Source of the DNA: Gamarada debralockiae
Taxonomy: Eukaryota > Ascomycota > Leotiomycetes > Helotiales > Hyphodiscaceae
Direction: 5' to 3'
NCBI GenBank assembly: GCA_002803225.1
Contig: NXFV01001536.1
Location: forward strand, 1-64,000
Length of the DNA stretch: 64,000 nt
Shown: positions 53,385-64,000 of the stretch, in pieces
Position numbering within the stretch: the stretch's first letter is position 1
Layout: the number at the start of each line of letters is the position of its first letter
Translations under genes and position numbers: made by a program
Notes under the pieces: model-generated
Database searches by the model: none
What the model was told of the DNA's origin: nothing
Seen by the model: only the letters and a program-made list of their open reading frames with translations

Positions 53385-54244
53385 GTTGAACTTGAACGGT
53401 AGGTGCCACTATGTAGTTCGATTGCCTTCGATATGTACTGCGTGTAGTGGTATATGCTTTGTGGGGCCTCCCGAATAGCTCCACAATCAAACCATGCAAG
53501 ACAGCCCAGCCCGGGATAGCAATTAAGTAACGGGCAAGAAAACAGCTTCGCGGATAGAGAGGTTGCGGAGAGCGGACCGTGACTTCGTTTTCATCTCGAA
53601 TCGAGGCTTCAAACCCCTATTAATGTACTTGCTGGATCTCTCCCAAATTTCTGGATAGTTGGAGGGCAGTAATCGGTCGCGGAGGGATCGAGAACCCGCA
53701 GCTTACCCCCATGGTCCGAGTCTCGCTAATCCATGCCAAAGCCACCAAGCCCCTTTTCCAGAAAGAGGAGCATTATGCGAGCTAGGTGAAATTGGGCTAG
53801 GGCCAAGCCACTTTACTGCTTGCTCTCTAGGTACCCGTCGCCCTACGGAAATAACTGTGCGGAACGGCACGTTAGGGCGAGTGGTTTTGGCGATGAGTTC
53901 CAACAAGCTGAATATTGAAGGCAGTCACTGTAGTCGCAGCACCCCTGCTTTTTGGCTCCTGAGGGATTTGCGAACCTCGCGACTGAGCATGAGGCGAGGA
54001 TAGAGGTTTGACAGGTCAGGTGAGACTTTGACTTTATTGTGTTTGGAGTGACTTCACTCGTCTGCAGCCAACAATTGGTCACAATTACAGTAGCGCCAGC
54101 CTAACTAGAGCCGTACTCTTTGAAAAAGAGATCTAATTGAACGATGGATATGTGGTGGTACCTTCCTCATCTGGGTAGACAGACAGAACGCGAGCTCAGA
54201 GTTGCAGTGGTTCCCAGCCTACTTTTCCAACCCAACAGGCCATG
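53385..54244. other. intergenic between RTA1-like gene and Zn2Cys6 gene
   Basis: No gene is supported. The strand-overlapping short frames carry no motifs. This is the promoter of the RTA1-like gene and 3' flank of the regulator. Confidence 0.4.
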
Positions 54245-55914
54245 TCACTCGCCCATCAACCTTATACCCCTCGTCTTCACCGTCTGCAAAGCACTCTTCG
54301 CCCATGCAACCTCGCGTACAAAACTTGGAACATTTTTCAATGTTTCGATCAGAGCAACCAAAGGAATAGTGACAAGTCCCGGGCCCCGACCTCGCATATC
54401 ATCTTGCAGAAAGTACGACACGGATTGGCAGATATTATGAGCCAGTATTGCGATATCAAGATGTGAAGGGATCGGTGGCAGAGGGTGGTCGTCCAAAGAG
54501 AGGGTACTGAGTTTTTGGTAGGTGATTGAAAAGGTGAGCCAGAGAAGGACTGAGGTCGCCCAGTACAACATCCAAGTATTGGCAGTATATAGGCTGGTGA
54601 ATTGAAAAGAGACCGAGGAGAATGGATTAATTTCCCCTGCAGAAGACACGGGCCAGAACGTGGAGACTGGGCTTGAGGTTTCAAGTTCAGCATGAAAGTG
54701 ACGGAGAGATACTTCAATTGCCCAGCAACGGTCAAGAATCTTAAGTCCAGTCTCTAGCAATTTTGTGGGGTTCGATGTATGAAGTGCCATTACTTCAGCA
54801 AACACATTTGCAAGGAGCGAGGTTGAGTCGAGGAGATGGTCAACTGGGCCTTTGGTGAGATGCCTAAAGGGACCGGTGGACCAATCAGGCTCCGAGAGAT
54901 AAGTTGAGCGGCCATGCACGATGGATTCCATAATCTGTCGTAGCCCCTCAGTCAGTCCAAACGAAATGGGTTGTCCAGGTGGCGCGTGACTTACTCCTGA
55001 GGTACGAAACGAGACAAACAATCGATGTCCCAAAGGACTCGTATGTGCCTCTGCCCCTCTATGCTGAACCAACTTCGCAATTCCTTCCATGTGACTTGCC
55101 CATCCCTTGTTGCTTTCCTCGGGACATTCAGTAGCCTCATACATTGCTAGCACCATACATGTTGCTAGCGTCTCATCTGTGTACATCTCCTTACGGTTCC
55201 ATAACATCCGCTGGAGAGCCCATAGCGAGCGGCCGTGGAACTCAAGGCTTTGCTGTACTAGAGCCGAATCTCGGCGTTGTCGGCCCACATACGCGGTGGA
55301 GAGAGCCACAATTGAGAAATCAAGAGCAGGCGGGACGTCTTGGAGAGTGGGTAGGAGGTATAACCAGGTACCATCGTCGTACAAGCCTCGGGAAGAGTTG
55401 GCACTAAAAGTATTGGCTGGCAGGTAGGAATGGAGAAACAAGGAAAGGAGTTGCTGTCGGCGGGTAGTGTAAGTGGAGATTTGCTGCAACGAAGGCAGAT
55501 CTGCTCCCAAAGAGATAACCAAGCTTTCATGTTTATGATCTGAAGGTGTGACGCTGGGTAAACCCCGCCCAGTCGATCGTGTCCTAGCTTTGACTTGCTG
55601 TAGAGAAAACGGACAATGATCCCTGGAGGTGGAACTCTTCGCTGCCCTGGAAGGATTTAGGCTAGGGCTTCTGTCATTTGATCTTGGATCAATAATAAAC
55701 ATCCGTTCTCGCTCATATCCGGGGCACAGCAGCTTCGAGTTGATACATCTCATACAGCGAGGCTTTTCAAGGCTACACTACGATGGCGGAAGTGTCAGCT
55801 TTTCCGAACTTGCGAATGGGTCAAAAGAAGAAGTGAAGTAGCGGGGAACCAGACAGCAACTTTGCGCTTCCTACATGTTGTACAGCCCTTGGATCTGCCA
55901 GGGACGTTGACCAT
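54245..55914 (-). CDS. Zn2Cys6 transcription factor (fungal_trans_2 type)
   Basis: Three exons, 55914-55855, 55777-54995 and 54946-54245, join to 514 residues. The zinc cluster is split by the first intron (77 nt, GTCTGG donor): GRSKGCTTCRKRKVA + CSLEKPRCMRCINSKLLC + PGY. Without that first exon the protein would lack half its cluster. The second intron is 48 nt and in frame; splicing yields SFRTSGGLRQIMESIV. The rest follows the fungal_trans_2 pattern (FLHSYLPANTF, LDFSIVALSTAYVG, TLATCMVLAMYEATEC). Its position next to the RTA1 exporter makes that gene a candidate target. Confidence 0.87.
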
Positions 55915-56986
55915 GGCCTGCGGGAGGTGACTGAGGTCGGTCGATTGCCGCTGTAACCATGTAGAAGATTGACGGATTGACGGGTGGCTATTGAGACATG
56001 AAAATGCCCGATACTATTGAGGAAATTTGCAATATTCAGCTGGGAGCCTGTAGTTCTCCTTCACTGAAACGCTTGACTTGAGGTTGAAATGGGAGGTTAT
56101 GCCCTGAAGGCTCTGGCTGAGTTGAACCAAATCAAACCAGCCCAGATAGGAAGCGTTGCGCGATCTCGTGACAGCGAGCGCTGCAGGTACACCAACGCCC
56201 CAATGTGATCGCGTTTTGGTGCGTTCCAGACATGTTGTGGGAATAAGATTTTGATTACGGAGCCGTATTCAGCCCTGGTGATGTCTGACACTGGGGCGCA
56301 ATAAATACGGAAAGCGAACAACCTGGGTGGTAACAGAGCGTGCTACCGAAAGCTCAGACCACTGTGGCTTGAAACTGTGGCGCTTCATCACGCCTTAATC
56401 AAAGCCGTGCGGGGAAATGAATACAAATAGCATTCCGATATCTCGCATGGGATCAGCCTCAGCTTTCAAACGTTCTAGATTTGAGTCCGAATAATGTTCC
56501 TTTTGGCACCTCGCGGCAGGCGTGCAGAGCTCTCTCTAGATTTCAGTGATGGAAAGGTATGGAATGTGAAGCGAAGCTCTAATAAACTTTTTCATCTCTT
56601 CCACATAACCAGGGGCTGTAGAAGAGCAGATTTAGTGTATTATAGCACTTGTATGTCTGGAGATGGTTCACACTTCTATTCATTAGAAAGGATTGCGAGT
56701 TTCAAGTTCAAAGTTCGTATACTCGTACATCGATCGCCATCCTAGCATGTCTAGATACTGACATCCAGTCCAATCCCAAACGCCAACCCATCCATGCCAT
56801 TCAATCCAATTTATACTTTCGATCATCACTTTCCATGTGAAAAGTGTCCCCATCCACCAGATCCGGTTGTTTCGTGCAAAATGACCAAACAACATGCAGT
56901 CTAAAAGAACAGAAAATGCAGAAAGTCAAAGACTCGCTTGTACTCAAACATTATACATTGATGACATTGCCTTGAATAGTAAAATT
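55915..56986. other. intergenic, no supported gene
   Basis: 5' flank of the regulator and 3' flank of the C2 protein. Only short frames are seen, none with motif or splice support. Confidence 0.45.
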
Positions 56987-59834
56987 TCAACGCCCTCTTC
57001 GTCTTGCGCGCCCAGTCCCCAGATCAATATTCTTCATCTCTTCCAACAATGCCCACGCATCAGCCCCCGTGGGCTGTGGCGGCGGTGGTCCATTCATGCC
57101 AATTGGAATTTTGGCTGGAATGGGCGGCGGACCAGCTGTGCCCCTATATCCAGGACTACTTCCATAGTTTTGCGGTGCGTAATTCTCGCTGGGATAGTCG
57201 CCAGTATTTGCCCTTGGGAGACTTCTCGGCGTGAAGCTGTTATCTTGATATGGTGTGATGGGCGCTAAAGGACTCGAGTGTGGTGCTGGCTGTGCAGACA
57301 TACGGTTTGTCTTCTTCTGCAACCGGTTGCGCCCAGTCGGAGTTGAGGGATCTACTGGACCATTGTTCATGTAGATTGGCGAGGAAGCTGTCATCGACTG
57401 CGGCCTTCCAGCCTGCCTTAGTGGTCTGCGACCTGAAGCCGGCGACGCCTGAGCGCTTGGTGGCGGTCGATAGTTTCGATCAGGTAGCTGGGAAGCGTAC
57501 TTCGGTCCCTTTACTTCGTGGAGAGGCGCATAGTTGGACTCAGGAATGTGATCGCTGGGATCAATTTCTCTCCCATCATGTGTGATGATCTTTGCATCAG
57601 GATCAACCTCATTGGGGTCATATTTTGCACTCAGAGATGGAGTGGATTTCGAGCCTGTAAGACTTGGATTCAAGGCGTTGTAAGAATCTGGTCCGAATGG
57701 AACTCCAGAGAGTCTTCTTCCTTCAGCAGGTCCCGGTGACGGACTGACTGACTTTCGATTTGGCGTGCGAGGATCTGGAGAGATTGCTCTAGGTTTGACA
57801 ATGGGAGTAGTCGTCGCGGTCGCATAACGACTTTGACGTTCATCGTATGTCGCCGCCGCAGGCACAAATGGCACTGATGCAGCTTCGTGATAGGAGAGAG
57901 GATGAGGTCGATTCGGCTGGTAGTGCTGCGAATCGTGTCTGCCACGAGGAGGATTGCCAGCACTGGGATTGAAGGTTGCTCGCTTTTCCTGATAGATTCT
58001 CTCTGATATTTCCTTTGCAATGCCTGGGTCCATGCCGGCCACGAGGGTTGGTGGTACGGGCGGCAGGCCATATCCGCCTGGGGAACCAACCATCGGATCC
58101 TCGGACTGCCTTCTTTGAGGCTGAACTTGCTGAGGCATCGAATTGTAAGATGTTCGCGAGGAAACGGAAGTCCCGGTTTGAGATGGATCTCGAAACGAGA
58201 CCGGCGAAACACCAGATTCATAGCCAACAGAGTTGTTCGAGAGCTGATGGTTAGGAGTAGTGGAGGCACTGTGCCGTCCAGACGCAGTACTTCCACGGCC
58301 ACTGAGGTTTAGTGGGGCGGGCGATGGAACCTGGTCATATCTTCGTTCATCATACTGCGGATTCATACCACTACCCCAATGCCCAGAGTAACTTGGAGGA
58401 CTAGGAGTTGGGGGTTCATCTTCGACAGTAGGTTGCATCGATCCGTAGTCACCATTGTATCTCGAGTCGTAGGAGTGATGACGAGGTTGTGATTGTTGAT
58501 TGCCATTGGCAGATCTTCGGAATTGATCGTCTTCTCTCATAGGACTATAGGCCTGGTAGGAGTTCGCCTGAGGGTATGCAGGCATTGAGTGGCGATGCAT
58601 TTCGTGGGGTGGGTTCTCGAATTGATCCATCCCTTGGGTATTGGAAGGAAAACCGTAGCCTCCATGAGACGGCACTGGGAGTGCTGGACTGACATGCTGG
58701 CTGCCGTTCATACTCCTGTGTGCTGGAGGTGGTGGTGGTGGGCCACCAGGGCTTGGCGGAGATCCGTATTCGTCTGGTTGAGGCAGCTCGTAGGGTACCT
58801 GTTGAGGATCGTACTGGTCATGGGGTTCCATATGTTCATGCTCGTCTTCATAATAATCCATCCCATCCCTCTGCGTATAATCATTTCCGTTCATAGGGTC
58901 ATATATCTCGTACCTGTCATTCGAAATGGGCTGGGCAGGTGTAGCAGTAACAACATCACTGCCATACCTGTTCGAACTTTCGCCATAGCCTTGGGACCTG
59001 GAGAGGTGTTGTGGAGGTGTACTGTACTCAACATTCTGCAGAGGCGACTGGTTGGGAATGTGACTTGGAGTCTGATGTCCGCGGGGTGGCGTTTGGACAT
59101 GTTCAGGAGGTACTGTTTGTGGCGATGGGTAACCTCGAGGCGGTGTTCGAACATGGTCCGGGATTGGAGCAGGAGGAGGAGCTCCGGTGACAGGATCGGA
59201 CGGCAAAGGTCTCCTCTTGACAGGAGCTTTTGGTTGTCTCGGCCCCTTGAGACTATCTCTTGCTCCATCATCAACACCATTTACACCGCTTTGTTTGTTT
59301 TTCTCCGGCTTTTCCTGCTTCGGACGCGTATCATAGTAGGTGATCTCGATCCTGATCTCCCCCGCGTATTTGCCCTTGCAGCTCAACGTATGCCAAATAT
59401 CATTCTGTCCTCCTCCTGGAACGACAACCTCCTGCAGATTAACCCACGCTTCACCAATTATCTCTGTCTTCTTGTCATCGTTGAAGACCGAAACCTTCAG
59501 CTGGTAGTAGTCGGGGGAGTCGTGGACGGTAAATCGAAGCTCTTGATCCCTAATGAGCGTGTTAGCAAGTCCTAGCCCTTGGTCTTCCAGGTATTTCTCA
59601 CCATCTTGGAGTCTGCCCTCCTCGACGATCCGTTTCTGTTTTCTTTGCTTCCTTGCCAAGCCTTGCCGCGCAATACGGGTCCTGCTTGCCAATTGTCTTC
59701 CGGTTTGGCAGATTCTTCGCGCGATCAACAATAACAACCAGAGTGCCAATCTCAGGACCGTCCACAGTCATATCCGAATAGATTCCCGCGGTATGGAAGC
59801 CATTGAGACCGTTGGCCTTTATTTTCGCCGCCAT
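56987..59834 (-). CDS. C2-domain protein, Inn1/Fic1-like (cytokinesis)
   Basis: Exons 59834-59602 and 59549-56987 join across a 52-nt intron to 931 residues. The N-terminal C2 domain spans about residues 25-150: GTLVVIVDRAKNLPNRKTIG, KQDPYCAARLG, TPRWDQELRFTVHD and GEAWVNLQEVV, with the aspartates seen in C2 loops. The remaining ~780 residues are disordered and rich in Pro, Gln, Ser and Tyr with many PxxP motifs (e.g. GPPPPPPAHR), suited to SH3 binding. In yeasts, Inn1/Fic1 has this layout and drives membrane ingression and primary septum formation through Hof1/Cyk3. Length is greater than in yeast, as usual for filamentous fungi. Confidence 0.85.
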
Positions 59835-60917
59835 GGTGGCGCGGTATCATGTATTGTTGTGATGAGGTAGAGCTACCGGATCGAGGTGGGCTTTGTTTAT
59901 GAGGCTCCAAACTCTAAATACGCATTGTTACGGAATTTCAACAGAAGAACCCCAAAGAATTATCTTGTCGTCGACTGCATGAAGATGCACTGTGATTGTG
60001 TAGAAGATGGAGTAAGAAGCCCAACAAGCTTCTCGTAGGTAGCTTTGAAAAGGGTGTGGCTGAAAACGTCGTAACGAAAGTCAAGAGGCTGGAGAGCTCG
60101 CGAAGGGATCCATGTCAACAATGAATCGCATTTCACGATATTACAGGCGTGCGAGGGCCTTATGAATTCTCGATAATTAACAATTTCACATCCAGAGAAT
60201 TCTGCATTTTACTCATTCGAAGTTCCAATGGTTTGCGTTTGCGGTGCAGGGCAGTACAGTACCGTGAGGACAGGAGATACACAGATAGTTGCTATGGCAG
60301 GGGTGTTTTAGGTGGAGATCACCAAGCGAGCGCTAAAAATAGTGACTGTTGCACCGGACGTGACTTGACATCTTGACGCGGCTTCCGCTGAGTGCACAAC
60401 CCCCGCCATTTACGACGAACAAGACCGATCCGTCAGCTCATACCACGACATCCCTCTCCAGTCCACTCAACCCAAAAAATCGTCCCAAAATGGCAATTGC
60501 AATTGCATCTTGCTCTTCCAACAACCCTACACATTCGATTTGTTTTAACACCTTTATCTATTCTGACCAGATACTTTTCATACTTGGCAACTTAATAAGT
60601 TATTATGTCTGACGACTTTGAAATGTTTACCACTGTTCAAGCAGATCTTGGGAAGAAAGGGGGCTCGCTTATCACATTGATGCCCTTCGATTCCACAAAA
60701 ACCTAAGCTCCTAAGCTCCTAAGTTCCTAGAACGGTGAAATGGAAACGAACAATTGGCTAATTTGGATTCTAAGACTTAAATATATCTCCTAGGATATTA
60801 TGCAATGTTATTTACTTATCTTCGGGATGGTTTTTGTGACATTGATCACGTGATGTCTCCAAAATATATTAAAAGTGTCCTCTTCCATCTCCTATCTCCT
60901 ATCTGTATCAACCACCA
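59835..60917. promoter_or_regulatory. long divergent upstream region (C2 protein / RFT1)
   Basis: About 1.1 kb between divergent starts. A tandem AAGCTCCT word occurs near 60706-60728 (CCTAAGCTCCTAAGCTCCTAAG). No gene pattern. The RFT1 leader is C/A/T-rich. Confidence 0.4.
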
Positions 60918-62724
60918 ATGTCTTCAAAACCAACACCTCCAAGAGCCAACGATGGAACAGCCGCGAAGAAAGATACCCTATTATCGACCTCAGCAGGAGG
61001 AGCAACCCTCCTAATCGGCCTCCAAGTGGGATCTCGTGCTCTAACATTCATCGTAAACCAAATCCTGCTCCGGTACCTCTCCCCTGAACTCCTCGGAATC
61101 TCCACTCAACTCGAAGTGTACTCCATCTCAGTCCTATTCTTTGCCCGAGAAAGTCTACGAGTCGCGATACAGCGACAAGCGGACACCATTGACGAACCCT
61201 CAACCCAAGATGACGAGGTCCCAGAAGGTCACGTGGATGGTCGAACCGCTGCAGGGCGGACGCAAGCAATTGTAAATCTCGCGTATCTCTCTCTCAATCT
61301 CGGGGTCGTCTTTGCGGTCTTCTTTGCTGCTCTGTATTACAGTGGACTTAAGTCAAGTGATCCGGCCATTCTGCAAACGCCTTATTTCCAAAATGCGTTG
61401 AAGCTGTATGGGTTTGCGGCGGTCTGGGAGCTGTTGTCTGAACCTTGCTTCGTCGTTGTGCAGCAGAAGTCTCGATTCAAGGTCCGAGCTGCTGCAGAAT
61501 CCGTTGGCACATTACTCCGATGTCTGGTGACTTGTGGTTCTGCTATATGGGCTGCTCGAAGCGGAAGGGATCTTGGAGTCCTACCTTTCGCTCTTGGGCA
61601 GGGCATATACGCCGTATCCCTCTCCGCAGTCTACTACTGGAGCGTCTGGGACATCGCCTCAACTGGCCGCTTTTCCCTATTCCTAAACTCGATCTACTCT
61701 AGGTAACCCACTTCCCTCCCACCCATCACACCGAACCTAACTGACAACCACCAGCGATCCCAAAGCCTACCTCTTCACCTACTTCTCCTGGCCGCTCCTA
61801 GCACTAAGCGGTAGTCTCTTCACGCAAGGAATCCTAAAGCATTTCCTAACCCAAGGTGACACCTTCATAATCTCAACCCTCGCCTCTGCACACGCGCAAG
61901 GAATCTACGCATTGGCAAACAACTACGGCGGACTCGTTGCTCGTCTGATTTTGCAACCTATTGAAGAAAGTAGTCGAAATTATTTCGGCAAACTTTTGTC
62001 CTCTTCCAATGGCGCGCCCTCTCGCCCCATCATTGAAAAGGCGAAGAGCAATCTACAGACATTGCTACGATCGTACGTTTTGTTGTCTATCTGTGTCCTG
62101 GCTGTTGGACCAACGCTCGCGCCGCTGCTGCTGAAGATTGTAGCTGGTTCACGCTGGATGACTTCGGGCGCTGGACATGTTCTCGCGACGTACTGCTACT
62201 ACATCCCACTCCTCGCTATCAACGGGCTCACCGAGGCTTTTGTCTCATCAGTAGCAACTGAGAAGGAAGTTAATCGGCAGTCAATGTGGATGCTCGCATT
62301 CTCAGCCGGGTTCAGCGGCGCAGCGTTTTTCTTTTTGAAATTCCTGGATCTAGGAGCTGAAGGGCTGGTATGGGCGAATGTCCTCAATATGATATTCAGA
62401 ATCATCTGGAGCACGGCTTTCATATCTTCGTATATGACGCGTAACGGGACAAGACTGGAATTTGGGGTCCTCATGCCGAAACATCTGACGATTGCGGCAG
62501 CTGTTGGAACTGCTGCGGTGGTTCGACAGATGGAAGCGACATTCACGGGAGGCATATTGGATATATTGAAGACTGGGGCCGCAGCAGGGGTTTTCATGGG
62601 AGTTGTGTAAGTTTCAATTTCCCTTATTCGCGAAACACACTAGCTAACTCCAACCTATAGACTCATCAGCGAACGCCAATACCTTATCGAATGCTACCAT
62701 TCATTTCGAGGTCGAGCAGCATAG
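60918..62724 (+). CDS. RFT1: Rft1, ER protein of N-glycan precursor assembly
   Basis: Three exons, 60918-61702, 61755-62606 and 62661-62724, join in phase to 566 residues. The protein is polytopic, with about 12-14 hydrophobic segments. The N-terminus has GGATLLIGLQVGSRALTFIV and NQILLRYLSPELLGISTQLE, diagnostic for Rft1; VLFFARESLRVAIQR follows. The second exon contains SWPLLALSGSLFTQGILKHF and GIYALANNYGGLVARLILQP with EESSRNYF. The MATE/MOP-like fold suits lipid-linked oligosaccharide handling; Rft1 is needed for Man5GlcNAc2-PP-dolichol use, though whether it flips the lipid itself is disputed. It is essential in most fungi. Confidence 0.93.
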
Positions 62725-62768
62725 AATCTAGATTTTTATGAATTTCGAATGAAGCAAAACAATCTACT

Positions 62769-64000
62769 CTAATCGAACTTGATCTTCTGTGCCGCTTTTG
62801 TAGTATCTACATCTTTGAAGAACGCCCCGTACGCCTCGTGACCCTTCTTCTTGACTGTCGTGCCGAACTTCAGTAACTCGTCTGGAACAGGCTGGTTGGC
62901 GGCTTTCAGGACATTAATCAGCCTATCTCCTCGTTAGCAAACTCCCAGCCATCAAGATGTAAGAAGAGACTTACGCTCCTGAGTGTGCTTTGTCGTGTTC
63001 AGTAAAGAAGGTAATTGCCAACCCCTCCTTCCCAGCTCTCCCAGTCCTCCCAATGCGATGAACGTAGTCATCACAGAGTAATGGGAAGGTGACATTAATC
63101 ACCAGCTTAACAGCCGGAATATCCAGTCCCCGTGCAGCAACATCAGTAGCCACCAGAATGGGCGTCTGTCCCTTCCTGAACGCATCCAAACTCCTCGTTC
63201 TCTGCTCCTGGCTCAAATCCCCATGGATGCCCGCTACACGGAAACCCTTCTGACGAATAAAGCCTTCCACTCTTGTAGCTTCCTTCTTGTAGAGACAGAA
63301 CACAAGGATGCGGTCATCTTTCTGGGCGCCCGATTGATATTCCTTCAACAGCTGCAAAAGTCTCCATTCCTTGCCTCTCGGATCCACAACCTCGACTTTC
63401 TGGACAATTCTCGCGTTGGCGCGGAGGTCGCCAGTAGGATTATCGCCGATCGCTATCTTGACCGGATCGCGCATGAATGTAGCTGCAAGAGCGCGGACGG
63501 ATTCTGGCCATGTGGCTGTGAACATGAGGGTTTGTCTTTTGCCAACTGCTGGGGTGGTGTTGATGATTTTCCTGATCTCTTCTTCGAATCCCTTGTCCAG
63601 CATCCGATCTGCTTCATCCAGGACGACATATTTGGTTTTCGAGAGATCAGCACAGCCTTCGTTGATCAGATCGTTTAGGCGGCCAGGAGTAGCGACTACG
63701 ATGTCTGCTGTCTTTAAGGCTCTGCGTTGCTCGTCTTTGGGGACTCCGCCATAGACGCAGACGACTTGGAGACTGGAGACTGTGGCAAGCTTTGTGATTT
63801 GTTCGTAGCTTTGCATGGCGAGTTCTCGAGTCGGAGACACTACCACGGCTCTGGCGCCTTTGTTTGTCTGGTTCTTGGGAAGAGAGGAAATGGCACGTAC
63901 ACAGGGTACTGCGAATGCCATGGTCTTGCCAGACCCAGTTTCTGCTACTCCAATCACATCTCGCCCCGCTAGAAGGAACGGCCATGCTGCTGCTTGTATA
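62769..64000 (-). CDS. DBP3: DEAD-box RNA helicase Dbp3 (5' end outside window)
   Basis: Two exons are visible, >64000-62975 and 62922-62769, joined across a 52-nt intron. The first visible codons ([14 protein letters not shown]) are the Q-motif side. The motifs follow in order: AETGSGKT (I), SPTRELAMQ (Ia), TPGRL (Ib), LDEADRML (II, DEAD), FTATWPESV (III, TAT for the usual SAT), ILVFC (IV), [12 protein letters not shown] (V) and [10 protein letters not shown] (VI). The last exon, [20 protein letters not shown] to AAQKIKFD, is typical of Dbp3. The N-terminal basic region is missing because it lies beyond the window. Dbp3 helps process pre-rRNA (A3 site) in the nucleolus. Confidence 0.92.

Noticed and set aside
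58589..59575. 328-codon plus-strand frame opposite the C2 protein
   Set aside because: Trp/Arg/Val-rich composition without a domain, exactly antisense to the Pro/Gln-rich coding sequence; a shadow.
1..64000. CRISPR arrays, operons, ribosome-binding sites, bacterial systems
   Set aside because: The sequence is eukaryotic with spliceosomal introns; no regular spacer-repeat pattern was seen.

Overview
The window is nuclear DNA of a filamentous ascomycete. Its genes are split by short introns (about 45-250 nt) with GTAAGT/GTATGT-type donors, CTAAC/CTGAC branch sites and CAG/TAG acceptors. The families are typical of Pezizomycotina: Zn2Cys6 regulators, Pth11-like and RTA1 membrane proteins, 2EXR proteins, Sld2 and an Inn1/Fic1-like C2 protein. 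The mix of families and the ankyrin, 2EXR and Myb-like remnants suggest Leotiomycetes (Helotiales). That placement is inference, not proof. Most gene models below were rebuilt by hand by joining exons so that the frame and the family motifs both hold.

Left arm (1-19.9 kb) is accessory and decayed. It holds the end of an ankyrin-repeat gene, a Myb-like pseudogene with an in-frame stop, two diverged copies of a proline/arginine-rich sequence, a frameshifted 2EXR pseudogene, and an intact three-exon protein with a PD-(D/E)XK-like core. A truncated Ty1/copia element with one LTR and a half-tRNA-type primer site follows. Then come a TOPORS-like RING ligase, the replication factor Sld2, a Fig1-family membrane protein, a second broken 2EXR gene, a secreted GH93-like sialidase-fold enzyme and a broken gamma-glutamylcyclotransferase-like gene.

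The middle (20-42 kb) is mostly housekeeping: a mitochondrial peroxiredoxin, an Ariadne-type RBR ligase, a Pth11/rhodopsin-like receptor, exonuclease 1, TMA16, a MAM33/p32 matrix protein, a CorA-like transporter with an apparent one-base frameshift, an intact 2EXR gene, succinyl-CoA:3-ketoacid CoA transferase and a Ymc1-like mitochondrial carrier.

The right arm (42-56 kb) is again accessory. Two Zn2Cys6 regulators flank an SDR dehydrogenase and a decayed 2OG-Fe(II) oxygenase, which looks like the remains of a small metabolic cluster. A gene-free stretch with transition-rich repeats and a 14-bp inverted repeat comes next. It is followed by a secreted protein, an RTA1-family lipid exporter and a third Zn2Cys6 regulator. 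The window ends in core genes: an Inn1/Fic1-like C2 protein, RFT1 and the 5'-truncated DEAD-box helicase DBP3.

No clearly new multi-gene system was found. The best leads are the PD-(D/E)XK-like protein, the decayed regulator/oxygenase/dehydrogenase cluster, the 2EXR series (one intact, two broken), a GC-AG intron inside a zinc-cluster codon run, and the possible N-terminal extension of the RBR ligase.
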